Shown here piece after piece: positions 7,800 to 16,186 of a stretch of 44,264 nucleotides of DNA. Below the pieces are notes generated by a model. The model saw only the letters and a program-made list of their open reading frames with translations, had not been told where the DNA came from and did no database searches. Made by a program: the position numbers and the translations under genes. Position 1 is the first letter of the stretch, and every line of letters begins with the position of its first letter. Source of the DNA: CAZHMB01 sp964533515 (GTDB taxonomy: Archaea > Nanobdellota > Nanobdellia > Pacearchaeales > GW2011-AR1); the NCBI GenBank assembly GCA_964533515.1, contig CAZHMB010000005.1:1-44264 (forward strand). Direction: 5' to 3'.

Positions 7800-9191
7800 T
7801 TAATATCTTCTCTTTTCTCTTCTAGAACCTTGGGAATTATTTCTTCCACCAGAGCTATTTCTTCGAGGACCGTCGTTTCCTCCACCATAACTTTTCTTTC
7901 CATCAAATGAACGCCCGCCCGAAGATTTATTGTCTCCCGAACCATAACTTTTCTTTCCGTCAAAACTTCCCCCACTTCTTGGGCCACGATTTCCCCCTTG
8001 GTATCTTCCGCTAGAACTTCCACCACCACGAGAAAAACTTCCTCGAGATCTATTAGGCGAATCAATAATTATATTCACTCTCTCAACGTAAGGCGCTTTA
8101 ACTTCTTGAATTTTTAATTTTTTATCTTGGAGTATCTCATTAAAATTATCATAATCTCTGCTACATAAAACACTAATAGCAATCCCGTCTTTTCCCGCTC
8201 TCGCCGTTCTTCCAATTCTATGAATATAATCTGAACTTGATTTTGGGAGATCATAATTGTAAACATGGCTTACTCCAGAAATATCCAAACCACGAGCAGC
8301 AACGTCCGTGCAAACTAAAACAGTTACCCCTTTGTCGCTGTTGAACTCCTCCATAACCTTCTTTCTTTTATTCTGAAGCATCCCCCCATGAATTGCCTTT
8401 GCTTTGACTCCAAGATTGTTCAAATTGTTTGCAACGAAATCAACATTTCTTCGAGTTGCACAAAAAACCATAACTAAGCCGGCCTTTTCCTTTTTCAAAA
8501 GATGAACAAACAAAGAAAATTTCAAACCGTCTGGAACATCATAATAAACTTGTTTCAATTTCGTTGGATCCACATGCGATTCTACAGAAACCTCTTCTGC
8601 ATTTTTTGTATATTTTTGAGATAGGTGATCCATTTCAGGGGATATTGTAGCTGAAAAAAGCATGGTCTGTCTTTCCTCAGGACATTCCTTTAAAATCCTT
8701 TCAACATCAAACTGAAAACCCATATCAAACATTCTGTCAACTTCATCCAAAACAAGAAATTTAACATCTCTCAGATTCAATGTTCTCCGATTCAAATGGT
8801 CTTGTATTCTCCCCGGAGTTCCAACGACAACATCTGTGTCTCTCAAATTTCTGATTTGTCTTTCAATATCAACACCGCCGTAGATTGACAAAACTTTTAG
8901 GCCCTTATGTTTTGAAAAATCTTTTATTGCATTTGCGACTTGCTCCGCAAGTTCTCTTGTCGGTGTCATAATCAATGTCTGAACTCTCCCGTCTTTTTTT
9001 AAATTTTCAATGATGCTCGAAGCGAACGCAAGAGTTTTCCCACTTCCTGTAGCTGAGCCTCCAATAACGTCTTTTCCAGCTAATACTAGGGGGATTGTTT
9101 TATCCTGTATTTCCGACGGGATTGTAATTTTAGCTTTTTCAAGCATTGTTACAAACTCGCCACTTAGTCCGAGTTCTCTAAATGTTTTCAT
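7800..9191 (-). CDS. DEAD-box RNA helicase with RGG-like tail
   Basis: 463 aa, cytoplasmic ATP-dependent RNA helicase of the DeaD/RhlE type. Motifs in order: Walker A ATGSGKT (47-53), PTRELA (77-82), GTPGR (124-128), DEVD in place of DEAD (149-152), SAT (180-182), ARGLDI (299-304) and HRIGRTAR (324-331). Residues from about 380 form a low-complexity Gly/Ser/Arg tail with RGSFSRGGG-like elements, which usually adds RNA affinity. Such enzymes act in ribosome assembly and cold adaptation. A 15-codon leader ORF ends 2 nt before its ATG. Confidence 0.95.
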   Translation of the reverse strand: MKTFRELGLSGEFVTMLEKAKITIPSEIQDKTIPLVLAGKDVIGGSATGSGKTLAFASSIIENLKKDGRVQTLIMTPTRELAEQVANAIKDFSKHKGLKVLSIYGGVDIERQIRNLRDTDVVVGTPGRIQDHLNRRTLNLRDVKFLVLDEVDRMFDMGFQFDVERILKECPEERQTMLFSATISPEMDHLSQKYTKNAEEVSVESHVDPTKLKQVYYDVPDGLKFSLFVHLLKKEKAGLVMVFCATRRNVDFVANNLNNLGVKAKAIHGGMLQNKRKKVMEEFNSDKGVTVLVCTDVAARGLDISGVSHVYNYDLPKSSSDYIHRIGRTARAGKDGIAISVLCSRDYDNFNEILQDKKLKIQEVKAPYVERVNIIIDSPNRSRGSFSRGGGSSSGRYQGGNRGPRSGGSFDGKKSYGSGDNKSSGGRSFDGKKSYGGGNDGPRRNSSGGRNNSQGSRREKRRY

Positions 9192-9193
9192 TT

Positions 9194-9241
9194 TCAGTTA
9201 TATTTTTCTGTCAAGAATTCATCTTGAACACAAGCCCTCAT
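9194..9241 (-). promoter_or_regulatory. 15-codon leader ORF upstream of the helicase
   Basis: A minus-strand ATG at 9241 opens MRACVQDEFLTEKYN and stops at 9194, 2 nt before the helicase ATG and in a different frame. The TATA-like run at 9267-9273 ends 25 nt upstream of the leader ATG, so a leaderless transcript would begin near the leader rather than at the helicase. The inverted repeat TCAAGA-ATTCA-TCTTGA (9211-9227) lies inside it. The helicase may be translated by reinitiation or controlled by attenuation (inference). Confidence 0.35.
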
Positions 9242-9314
9242 GACTTTGCGTCCAAGGACTTTACCAATATATAATATTATTAGACAAAATTCAGGCTTTA
9301 TAAAACCGATGGTC

Positions 9315-9560
9315 TCAATCAAACCAACCTAACTTTTGATTCCGAGGTAATTTTTTTATCGCGTATTCGCATTTGCATGCATCAGATTTGTCCTTGCATT
9401 CTTTTGTGCGAAGTAATTCTTTGAAACCTTTTTTATAGACATATTTACTGCCTTTTCCCTCGGCGTGCGCATTCATCCGCGCATCAACATCATTTGTCAC
9501 ACCAGTATAAAAAGAACCATCTTGACATTCAAGGATATAAATAAACCATTGTTTTTCCAT
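9315..9560 (-). CDS. GIY-YIG domain endonuclease-like protein
   Basis: 81 aa, a single GIY-YIG domain of the UvrC/YhbQ type. The N-terminal FIYILECQDGSFYTGVTND carries the YI...YTG core. The conserved Arg (DARMNAH) and a C-terminal Glu (EYAIKKL) complete the expected catalytic set. Small stand-alone members are probably structure-specific DNA nucleases with unclear cellular roles. It lies upstream of the helicase on the same strand but is separated by about 120 nt. Confidence 0.85.
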   Translation of the reverse strand: MEKQWFIYILECQDGSFYTGVTNDVDARMNAHAEGKGSKYVYKKGFKELLRTKECKDKSDACKCEYAIKKLPRNQKLGWFD

Positions 9561-9654
9561 TTTAATACAACCTAAATGAAATTGCAGTTTATTAATCCTT
9601 TTCCAAAAAACTATTTTTCAATCAATTTTTAAACTACAATGTTTTGATTAATTT

Positions 9655-10494
9655 ATGCCAACAAAACATCAAATACGAGCAGTAAAAAGACTCAAAAATT
9701 TTAAGAAGCAAAAAGAAAAATACCCCGACCTATTAAGGGAGGTTATAAGAATTTCAGATATAGTCTTAGAAGTTCTAGACGCCCGTTTTATAGATGAAAC
9801 AAGAAATCTCGATATTGAAAAAGAAATAAAGAATAAAAATAAAAAGATATTTTACATTTTGAATAAAACAGATTTACTTAGCAAAGAATTAAAGAAGAAG
9901 AAACTTGAAGAACTTGAATTAAAAAAACTACTTCCCTATTTTTTTGTTTCATGTAAGGGTCGTTTGGGAATTTCAAAACTCCGAGGAAGAATAAAATCTG
10001 AAATTAAAAAAACAGATATTCCTGGAGAAAGAGCCCAGATAGGAATTATAGGCTATCCAAACACCGGGAAATCTTCTTTGATAAATGTCTTAACCGGAAG
10101 AGGTTCAGCAGGGACCGGGGCCCAAGCAGGTTTCACAAAAGGAATACAAAAGTTGAAATTGACTTCGGATATACTAATTTTAGATACTCCCGGGGTAATA
10201 CCTGAAAAAGAGTATTCTTCTTCAGAAGGAAAAGCAATTCAAGAACAAGCAAAGGTCGGGGCAAGGACCATTGATACCATTAGAGACCCTGAGCTAGTAC
10301 TTTATGGGCTGATGAAGGATTATTCAAGAAAGATAGAAAAATTCTATGAAATAGATTCAAAAGGAAATCCCGAAGTTTTTATTGAAAAACTTGGAAAGGC
10401 CAAGGGATTTTTGAAAAAAGGGGGGGTTGTCGAGGAGAACAGAGTTTGCAATTTAGTTATCCGCGATTGGCAAAGAGGAAAAATAAAATTGTAG
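9655..10494 (+). CDS. Circularly permuted GTPase (YlqF/NOG2-like)
   Basis: 279 aa. The G motifs occur in permuted order: G4 NKTD (70-73), G5 SCKG (99-102), G1 GYPNTGKS (133-140), switch Thr about 161 and G3 DTPG (177-180). This order defines the YlqF/YawG/NOG family, which acts in large ribosomal subunit assembly. The very basic N-terminus (KHQIRAVKRLKNFKKQK) fits rRNA binding. The C-terminal alpha domain (about 215-279) matches the family. Preceded by TTTTTAAA about 21 nt upstream. Confidence 0.9.
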   Translation: MPTKHQIRAVKRLKNFKKQKEKYPDLLREVIRISDIVLEVLDARFIDETRNLDIEKEIKNKNKKIFYILNKTDLLSKELKKKKLEELELKKLLPYFFVSCKGRLGISKLRGRIKSEIKKTDIPGERAQIGIIGYPNTGKSSLINVLTGRGSAGTGAQAGFTKGIQKLKLTSDILILDTPGVIPEKEYSSSEGKAIQEQAKVGARTIDTIRDPELVLYGLMKDYSRKIEKFYEIDSKGNPEVFIEKLGKAKGFLKKGGVVEENRVCNLVIRDWQRGKIKL

Positions 10495-10546
10495 TTTAAT
10501 TTTCAAGAAACATTAATTTTAAAACTCCCCACCACATAATAAAGAC

Positions 10547-11338
10547 ATGATAAAAGAGGGAGTTTTGAAAAAGATATTAAATTTATCAACAATAGTCTTT
10601 GTTCTATTAGTTTTATCTGTTTCTTCTTATTTCATCATTGAATCAAATACCAGAATAAACTCTGTAAAATTCTTAGCAAATTCTATCTCGAATAGCGACG
10701 ATATATCTGTGACGATCTCTGCAATTCACGACGGCCTCGGAAAAGTCTTCAATTTATTCCTCTTGCATCTTCTATCTTCCCTATTAGTAATCATCTTTCT
10801 AATAATTTTATGCTGGACTTGTTTTCAATATTATCTGATTTCAAAAAAAGAAGCGCTTGTAGATAATCTAACTCAAACTTATAATAAAAAGGCGATAATC
10901 TTTGGATTAAAAAAGGAGATAAAAAGAGCAACTAGGTATAAACACTCTTTGTCAATAGCTTTTCTAGATATTGATCATTTTAAAAAATACAACGATGGAA
11001 ACGGGCATGTCGCAGGAGAAAAAGCTCTGAAAAAGTTTTCACAGATATTAAAAAATCAAGTTAGGGAAATTGATTACGTCGGAAGGTATGGCGGAGAAGA
11101 ATTTTTAATTATTTTTCCAGAGACAAGTTTGAAGGACGCAAGAAAAGTTTGCGAAAGAATAAGAAAAGAAGTTGAGAAAACATATTTTCCCGGAGAACAC
11201 AAACTTCCAGATAAAAAATTGACAACAAGTGTCGGGTTGGTTCAGATTAAGAATTATACAAAGGCAAATTCATTTATTCACGGAGCAGATATTAATTTAT
11301 ATAAAGCAAAAACTTCTGGAAGAAATAAAGTTGTTTAA
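10547..11338 (+). CDS. Membrane GGDEF-domain diguanylate cyclase
   Basis: 263 aa. Two transmembrane helices (about 12-31 and 68-98) enclose a short extracytoplasmic loop that may act as a sensor. The cytoplasmic GGDEF domain (about 102-263) has DNLTQTYNKKA, the metal-binding DIDHFKKYND (141-150), the active-site loop GGEEF (182-186) and an inhibitory-site RxxD (R173-D176) at the canonical 5-residue distance. It should therefore make c-di-GMP from GTP with product inhibition. GGDEF proteins are uncommon in archaea. No EAL, HD-GYP or PilZ protein is visible in the window. Own TATA box ends 22 nt upstream. Confidence 0.92.
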   Translation: MIKEGVLKKILNLSTIVFVLLVLSVSSYFIIESNTRINSVKFLANSISNSDDISVTISAIHDGLGKVFNLFLLHLLSSLLVIIFLIILCWTCFQYYLISKKEALVDNLTQTYNKKAIIFGLKKEIKRATRYKHSLSIAFLDIDHFKKYNDGNGHVAGEKALKKFSQILKNQVREIDYVGRYGGEEFLIIFPETSLKDARKVCERIRKEVEKTYFPGEHKLPDKKLTTSVGLVQIKNYTKANSFIHGADINLYKAKTSGRNKVV

Positions 11339-11344
11339 TAAGCA

Positions 11345-11536
11345 TTATCTTAGACCGACTTCTTTTAAAGCATCTGCCCTTAGTTTTTTCCCTTCTAGCT
11401 CGTATGCTCTCGAATAATCTCCCCTTTGACCAGAATTCCCTATCCTCATTGTTAGAGGATACTCTCTTCTAGCCGCTTCATCATTGCTGGGAATCGCGCA
11501 TTTTCCTGCAAACTTTCTTCCATCTAGTTTTTTCAT
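11345..11536 (-). CDS. Small hypothetical protein coupled to serS
   Basis: 63 aa, basic, beginning MKKLDGRKFAGKCAIPSNDE. Its ATG overlaps the serS stop (ATGA, 11533-11536), so it is translated with serS. Two-thirds of the protein is rich in Arg/Lys and small residues with no hydrophobic helix. It could be an RNA-binding or ribosome-associated micro-protein. The family is not recognised; the tight coupling makes it likely real. Confidence 0.6.
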   Translation of the reverse strand: MKKLDGRKFAGKCAIPSNDEAARREYPLTMRIGNSGQRGDYSRAYELEGKKLRADALKEVGLR

Positions 11537-12816
11537 TTTTCTTTTTTTATAACTTTCTTTCCGCCCATATATGGTTGAAGAACTTTAGGAATTTTAATGC
11601 TTCCGTCTTTTTGTTGGTTATTTTCAATCAACGCAACCATTGTACGAGAAGTAGCCAATGCGGTGTTGTTTAAAGTGTGTAGAACATATCTCTCGCCATT
11701 TCTACCCACCCCCTTTATATTCAAATCTCTTGCTTGATAATCTGTGCAATTACTTAAAGAACCAAGTTCCCCATAATCTTTTGCTGTTGGCCTCCAAACT
11801 TCATTGTCCTCGCTCTTGGCCTTCCAATCACTTAAGTCTCCAGTGCAACATTCAATCCATCTATAAGGAAGTCCTAATTTTTTCAAGATTTCGTCAGAAT
11901 TTTTTTTCAATTCCGCATAATATTTCCAAGATTCTCCAGGCTTACAAAAGATAAACTGCTCAACTTTATTAAATTGGTGGGTTCTCCACAAACCCTTTTC
12001 ATTAATTCCATGACTACCAATTTCTTTTCTAAAAGACATCGAATAACCAAATAGTTTAAGAGGCAAATCTTTTTCAGAGATAGTTTTTCCGGAGAGCATT
12101 CCCAATATTGCATGTTCGGCCGTTGGAATTAAATACAAATCTTCCCCTTCAATTTTGTAGAGAGCAAGTTCAAACGCGGCCAAGTCTCCTGCAGCTGCAG
12201 CAACCTCTTTACTCATCATTAATGGGGGTTCAATATAGTCATAACCCTTTTCTTGCATAAAATCCACTGCAAAATTAATTAAGGCCCGATTCAACAAAGC
12301 AAGATCTTTCTTAAGGTAATAAAATCCTTTTCCAGCAACTCTCGCAGAAGCTTCAAAGTCAGCCACATCTAGATTCTCTATAAGTTCAACAGAATTTTTC
12401 GGCTCGAAATCAAACTTTGTAGTTTCACCAACAACATTTATAACAGGGTTTTCAGAGTCATCTTTTCCCACCGGGACTTTCTCCTCCATCAAATTAGGAA
12501 TTTTATATAGCTCTTTATTCAATTTCTGTAGTTCTTTTTCTTCCCCTTCTTCCAGTTTTTGCAAGTTTCCAGGAATTTCTTTGGCTTTCTTAATTAATTC
12601 CTTAGCTTTTTTCTCATCTTTAGCTTTTTTCGCTTTGTTGATTTCTTCAGAAATTTTATTTTTCCCCGACCTTAAATCATCTGCTTTTTGTTTCACAACC
12701 CGCCACTTTTTATCAAGCTTTAAAACATTCTCAATTATTTTTACATCTCTACCCTTTTTCTCGTTATTCGTTTTATAAACGTCTGGTCTTTCCCTTAAAT
12801 CTTTTATATCTATCAT
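11533..12816 (-). CDS. serS: Seryl-tRNA synthetase
   Basis: 427 aa, class II, charges tRNA-Ser (and tRNA-Sec where present) with serine. The N-terminal coiled-coil arm that binds the tRNA long variable arm spans about 25-105 (Lys/Glu-rich). Motif 2 is FRKEIGSHGINEKGLWRTHQ and motif 3 is NTALATSRTMVALIENNQ near the C-terminus. TAEHAI and the acidic ELGSLSNCTDYQ region match serine-site sequences. It is the common SerRS type, not the rare methanogen type. Followed by a 63-aa gene overlapping its stop. Confidence 0.96.
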   Translation of the reverse strand: MIDIKDLRERPDVYKTNNEKKGRDVKIIENVLKLDKKWRVVKQKADDLRSGKNKISEEINKAKKAKDEKKAKELIKKAKEIPGNLQKLEEGEEKELQKLNKELYKIPNLMEEKVPVGKDDSENPVINVVGETTKFDFEPKNSVELIENLDVADFEASARVAGKGFYYLKKDLALLNRALINFAVDFMQEKGYDYIEPPLMMSKEVAAAAGDLAAFELALYKIEGEDLYLIPTAEHAILGMLSGKTISEKDLPLKLFGYSMSFRKEIGSHGINEKGLWRTHQFNKVEQFIFCKPGESWKYYAELKKNSDEILKKLGLPYRWIECCTGDLSDWKAKSEDNEVWRPTAKDYGELGSLSNCTDYQARDLNIKGVGRNGERYVLHTLNNTALATSRTMVALIENNQQKDGSIKIPKVLQPYMGGKKVIKKEK

Positions 12817-12888
12817 AAAAAGATATATGAAAAAGGTTATTTAAATCTTATCAACAACTTTAAAAATCCCTTACTCTTTAATAAAAAC

Positions 12889-13557
12889 ATGACAGAGGTG
12901 ATTCAGTCAATGGTGAACTCGACATCTGATCTTTATGCAGATTTAGCGGGTGCCCTTCCAACACCCTTCTCTTCAGTCTTGCCCCTTCTGGTTTTAGTTT
13001 TAGGAATTTTCGTTTATTCTCTTTTTGTATGGCATTTCTATCGGTTCGTTGCAAAAAAAGATTTAATTGAATTAAATCTAAGAAGTTACGGAGCAAATAT
13101 AAAAAACGATTTTCTTTCAAAAATTATAATCGGTTTCTTTTATATTGTTGAGAATATTTTATTATCCTTAGTGATGATCTTTGTAGGTTATGCCGCATTT
13201 ACTTTTCTGCTTATAATTCTCAACGAGTCATTAACTGTTAGCAATGTAATTTTGGTTTCAGCGATGATTGTATCGGTTATCCGAATGTCCGCATATTATA
13301 AAGAAGGTTTAGCTAAAGATCTAAGTAAGATGCTCCCTTTTACGCTTTTAGCAGTTTCAATCCTCAATCCAAAATTCTTCGATATACAAAGGATTTTCGA
13401 TTCGCTCGGCCAAGTTCCAAGTTACATAAACATCATCCTTCTTTATTTCTTATTCATAGTAGTTTTAGAAATAGTTTTGAGAATATCCGAATTAATATTT
13501 TCTTTCTTCAGTCTTGAGGAAATAGAACAAAGAGAAGAAGAAGTTAAGGAAGAGTGA
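12889..13557 (+). CDS. Multi-pass membrane protein
   Basis: 222 aa with about five membrane segments (about 26-50, 78-115, 117-137, 155-165 weak, 183-210) and an acidic C-terminal tail (EEIEQREEEVKEE). A Lys/Asn-rich loop after TM1 (AKKDLIELNLRSYGANIKND) is probably cytoplasmic. The family is not recognised. TATA box TTTAAAAA ends exactly 22 nt upstream. Its stop and that of the convergent antiporter gene form the palindrome TGATCA with no intergenic base. Confidence 0.7.
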   Translation: MTEVIQSMVNSTSDLYADLAGALPTPFSSVLPLLVLVLGIFVYSLFVWHFYRFVAKKDLIELNLRSYGANIKNDFLSKIIIGFFYIVENILLSLVMIFVGYAAFTFLLIILNESLTVSNVILVSAMIVSVIRMSAYYKEGLAKDLSKMLPFTLLAVSILNPKFFDIQRIFDSLGQVPSYINIILLYFLFIVVLEIVLRISELIFSFFSLEEIEQREEEVKEE

Positions 13558-15267
13558 TCAATTCCTCTCAACTCTCGGATGTTCTTGGCCCTTCTTTAAT
13601 CTTTCAATTAACATCTTGATATGTTTCTGTTTTTCCTCGTCGTAATCATTCTTCTTTGTCTTGTCTTGCGCAATCATTTTCGCAACATATTCTCCTCCAA
13701 GGAAGTGGGGAGTCAAGACATAACTCGCGCCTTTTCTATACAATTCAAGGGCCTCTTCAATTTGGTGCGCCATCACAATTATTATCGCATTCGGATTCAC
13801 TATTCTTATAGTCTCAATCAAAAGCATATTTGTTTCTTGATCAGGGATAGTAGAAACCGCCAATTCAAGTTTATCCAAGGGCAGTTCATCAAGTAAGTCC
13901 GTATCGTAGCTGTCCCCATATAAACAAGGCACTCTTAATTTGGTCAAATTCTCAATCACATCCGGGTTAAAATCTACAACAAGATATTTTTTATGAATTT
14001 TTTTCAAGGATCTCAAAATACTAAAGCCGATTCGGTTATAACCGAAAAGAATAGCGTCGTATTTCTTTGTTATTTGTTTTCTTTCTCTAACTCCTCTTTT
14101 CTCAAAAATTGTCAAAAATCCAGCAAACCGGCTATAAAGTTTTTGTGAATACATTATCATATAAGTTGAAAGGGTGATTGTTATTATTCCTGTAAGAGTC
14201 AAAGTCATAACTAAATCGGAAGTTATGTGGCCCATGCTAACACCAAGAGCCAAAACAATAAGAGAAAATTCTGAAATCTGTGCAAGCGTTGTTCCAACTA
14301 AAAAATTATTTCTTTTTGTATAGCCCGCAATTCCCATAAATATCATCAGCACCAAAGGTTTGAGAATTAAAACAATCGCGGATAAGATAACGGCATTCAC
14401 AATAACCCTTCCTATTCCGCTGATTTGAACATTCAGACCAAGGATTATAAAAAAGATAATCAAAAAGAAATCCCTTAATGGCCGTATCTTAGAACTTATT
14501 TCTGTAGCATAAGGACTTACTGAAAGTAAAACACCCGCGAGTAAAGCCCCGATTTCAATTGAAAAACCAAAGAAACTGAAAAGAGCAGCGACCACAAAAC
14601 ACCACGAAATAGCAAATAAGAATAATAACTCTTGACTTTTTGCAACGCCTTTTGTCATTCTCGGCAAAACAAGATACCCAAACAAACCTAAAACAATTAT
14701 TAAGCCGGCCCCCGAAATTAAACTCCTCAATGCCATTGCACCAAGATTTCCTCCTGATGAAACTGAAGAAATAACCATCAGACAAGCAACAGCAACGATA
14801 TCTTGAATGATTAAAATTCCAATTGCCATCTTTCCGAAGAGAGAATCCAGTTGTCCCTTGTCTGAGAGAAGTTTCATTGTAATAATCGTACTTGAAAACA
14901 TCAGTGCAATACCTACGTAAACACTAGCAATAGTTCCAAATCCAAGTAAGCTCCATGAAACCAAGAAGCCTGCCGCGAAAGTTAAAGCCATCTGGGCAAT
15001 CCCAATAAACATTGCAGACAGACCAATTTGTTTAATAATTTTCGGATTCAAATGTAAACCGACGATAAATAACAACAAGGCAATTCCCAAATCAGAGAAT
15101 ATGCTGATAATCTCTTTAGAAGGTCCGAGTTTCAAAATGAATGGGCTAATAATAATCCCCGCGATGATGTAACCGATAATAAGCGGCTGTTTGAAAGCCC
15201 GAATAATCGCCGAGACTACAAACGCAACAATAAGTATCAATGCAAGTTGTATAAATATCTGTTCCAT
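13558..15267 (-). CDS. CPA2 (Kef/NapA-type) cation:proton antiporter with RCK domain
   Basis: 569 aa. Residues about 1-385 form the 12-13-helix Na+/H+ exchanger domain of the CPA2 family (IIGYIIAGIIISP, LLLFIVGLHLNP, FSSTIITMKLLSDKG, IGALLAGVLLSVSP). Residues about 400-530 form an RCK/TrkA-N Rossmann domain (AILFGYNRIGFSILRSLKK, VVDFNPDVI, YGDSYDTDLL), which gates such transporters in response to nucleotides. It probably exports K+ or Na+ against protons and helps pH/salt balance; the ion is not certain. It is divergent from rpsJ across a palindromic promoter. Confidence 0.92.
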   Translation of the reverse strand: MEQIFIQLALILIVAFVVSAIIRAFKQPLIIGYIIAGIIISPFILKLGPSKEIISIFSDLGIALLLFIVGLHLNPKIIKQIGLSAMFIGIAQMALTFAAGFLVSWSLLGFGTIASVYVGIALMFSSTIITMKLLSDKGQLDSLFGKMAIGILIIQDIVAVACLMVISSVSSGGNLGAMALRSLISGAGLIIVLGLFGYLVLPRMTKGVAKSQELLFLFAISWCFVVAALFSFFGFSIEIGALLAGVLLSVSPYATEISSKIRPLRDFFLIIFFIILGLNVQISGIGRVIVNAVILSAIVLILKPLVLMIFMGIAGYTKRNNFLVGTTLAQISEFSLIVLALGVSMGHITSDLVMTLTLTGIITITLSTYMIMYSQKLYSRFAGFLTIFEKRGVRERKQITKKYDAILFGYNRIGFSILRSLKKIHKKYLVVDFNPDVIENLTKLRVPCLYGDSYDTDLLDELPLDKLELAVSTIPDQETNMLLIETIRIVNPNAIIIVMAHQIEEALELYRKGASYVLTPHFLGGEYVAKMIAQDKTKKNDYDEEKQKHIKMLIERLKKGQEHPRVERN

Positions 15268-15346
15268 GTCAGCCTCTTTTGATATTCAGAAAAAGCAGAA
15301 AGGGTATAAAAAGCTTTTTAAACCAACCAAATTATGTTTTTATACA
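15268..15346. promoter_or_regulatory. Bidirectional promoter between the antiporter and rpsJ
   Basis: The perfect 14-bp palindrome TAAAAAGCTTTTTA (15309-15322) supplies a TATA-like element on each strand: TTTTTAAA toward rpsJ (about 24 nt before its ATG) and TTTTTATA toward the antiporter (about 36 nt before its ATG, leaving a short leader containing AGAGG). One AT-rich element therefore seems to serve both genes. Confidence 0.5.
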
Positions 15347-15655
15347 ATGCCTAAAGTAAGAATAAAACTAAATAGCCCGAACATAGAAATGCTCAATGAT
15401 ATTTGCAATTCTATCAAAGATATAGCTAAGAAATCTGGCATAAACATTTCTGGACCCGTACCACTTAAGACAAAAAAGTTAAAAATTACAACTAGAAAAT
15501 CTCCTTGCGGAGACGGAACAGCAACATTCGATAACTACGAAATGCGTATTCATAAAAGACTTATCGACATTCCTGCAAACGAAAAAATACTTCACCACAT
15601 AATGAAGATGCAGGTTCCGAAATCAGTGAACATCAAAATAGAGATGAAAGAGTAG
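15347..15655 (+). CDS. rpsJ: 30S ribosomal protein S10 (archaeal uS10)
   Basis: 102 aa, the archaeal length. It starts MPKVRIKLNSPNIEMLNDIC; this ATG is chosen because a longer upstream extension in the same frame lies over the promoter. Family signatures include GPVPLKTKKLKITTRKSPCGDGT in the loop contacting 16S rRNA and MRIHKRLIDI, characteristic of uS10. Acts in the small-subunit head near the A site. In many archaea it lies beside EF-1A, which is not seen here. A 57-aa acidic gene begins at the base after its stop. Confidence 0.95.
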   Translation: MPKVRIKLNSPNIEMLNDICNSIKDIAKKSGINISGPVPLKTKKLKITTRKSPCGDGTATFDNYEMRIHKRLIDIPANEKILHHIMKMQVPKSVNIKIEMKE

Positions 15656-15829
15656 ATGGAAAAAGAAGAAATAGAATTAGCAGAACAACATGTTAGCCTT
15701 GCTGAAGATATTGTGAACGCGCAAGCAAAAGATGCCGATGAAGGAGAGGTTGAAAAATTGAAAGACGCTGAGCTTTCATTAGAAAAAGCAGAAGCAAATC
15801 TAGAAGAAGTTTCTGAAGATAAAAAATAA
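15656..15829 (+). CDS. Small acidic helical protein abutting rpsJ
   Basis: 57 aa starting MEKEEIELAEQHVSLAEDIV, very acidic with a heptad-like pattern of Leu/Val/Ala, so probably a single coiled coil. Its ATG follows the rpsJ stop codon with no spacer, so it must be co-transcribed and probably coupled. Role unknown. Confidence 0.6.
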   Translation: MEKEEIELAEQHVSLAEDIVNAQAKDADEGEVEKLKDAELSLEKAEANLEEVSEDKK

Positions 15830-15878
15830 GGTGGTTTATCGCAACAATTCTTAAAAAGGGCCCTTGATTTTAATCAAA

Positions 15879-16148
15879 ATGGAAGAAGGTAGCAGGGTAC
15901 AAGAGAGAGCATATCTGGCAGAAGATGAACACGAGTTACTTTACCACTTATTAGGAGACCCTTCTTTTGGAATCAATCCACTAAGAGTTTCAAAAATCGT
16001 AAAAGGTTTCTTGGGTATTGGGACTAGGAAAATACATTTAGATGCATTAGGGATATATCGATGGAATCTTTCAACGAGTGGTGTTGGATATGAAACTTTT
16101 TCGGAATTCCATCTTTGGGAAGGTATCAGAAGATTAGTCGCGGCTTGA
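15879..16148 (+). CDS. Hypothetical protein (89 aa)
   Basis: Starts MEEGSRVQERAYLAEDEHEL. I prefer ATG 15879 over an in-frame TTG 15 nt upstream because TTAAAAA (about 15851-15857) then lies about 21 nt upstream as in other leaderless genes. The remaining sequence (LLGDPSFGINPLRVSKI, GFLGIGTRKIHLDALGIYRW) is mixed alpha/beta with no membrane helix. No family recognised. It sits upstream of taw1, which has its own promoter. Confidence 0.55.
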   Translation: MEEGSRVQERAYLAEDEHELLYHLLGDPSFGINPLRVSKIVKGFLGIGTRKIHLDALGIYRWNLSTSGVGYETFSEFHLWEGIRRLVAA

Positions 16149-16186
16149 TAAGTTAAATTTATAACCCTTCCAAGAATTCTTAATTT

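Noticed and set aside
7772..8065. 97-aa minus-strand ORF over the helicase C-terminus
   Set aside because: Shifted frame of the low-complexity RGG tail; the Glu/Val-rich product is a shadow of the repeats.
15191..15346. N-terminal extension of the S10 reading frame
   Set aside because: It covers the promoter and antiporter start; S10 proteins begin at MPKVRIKL.
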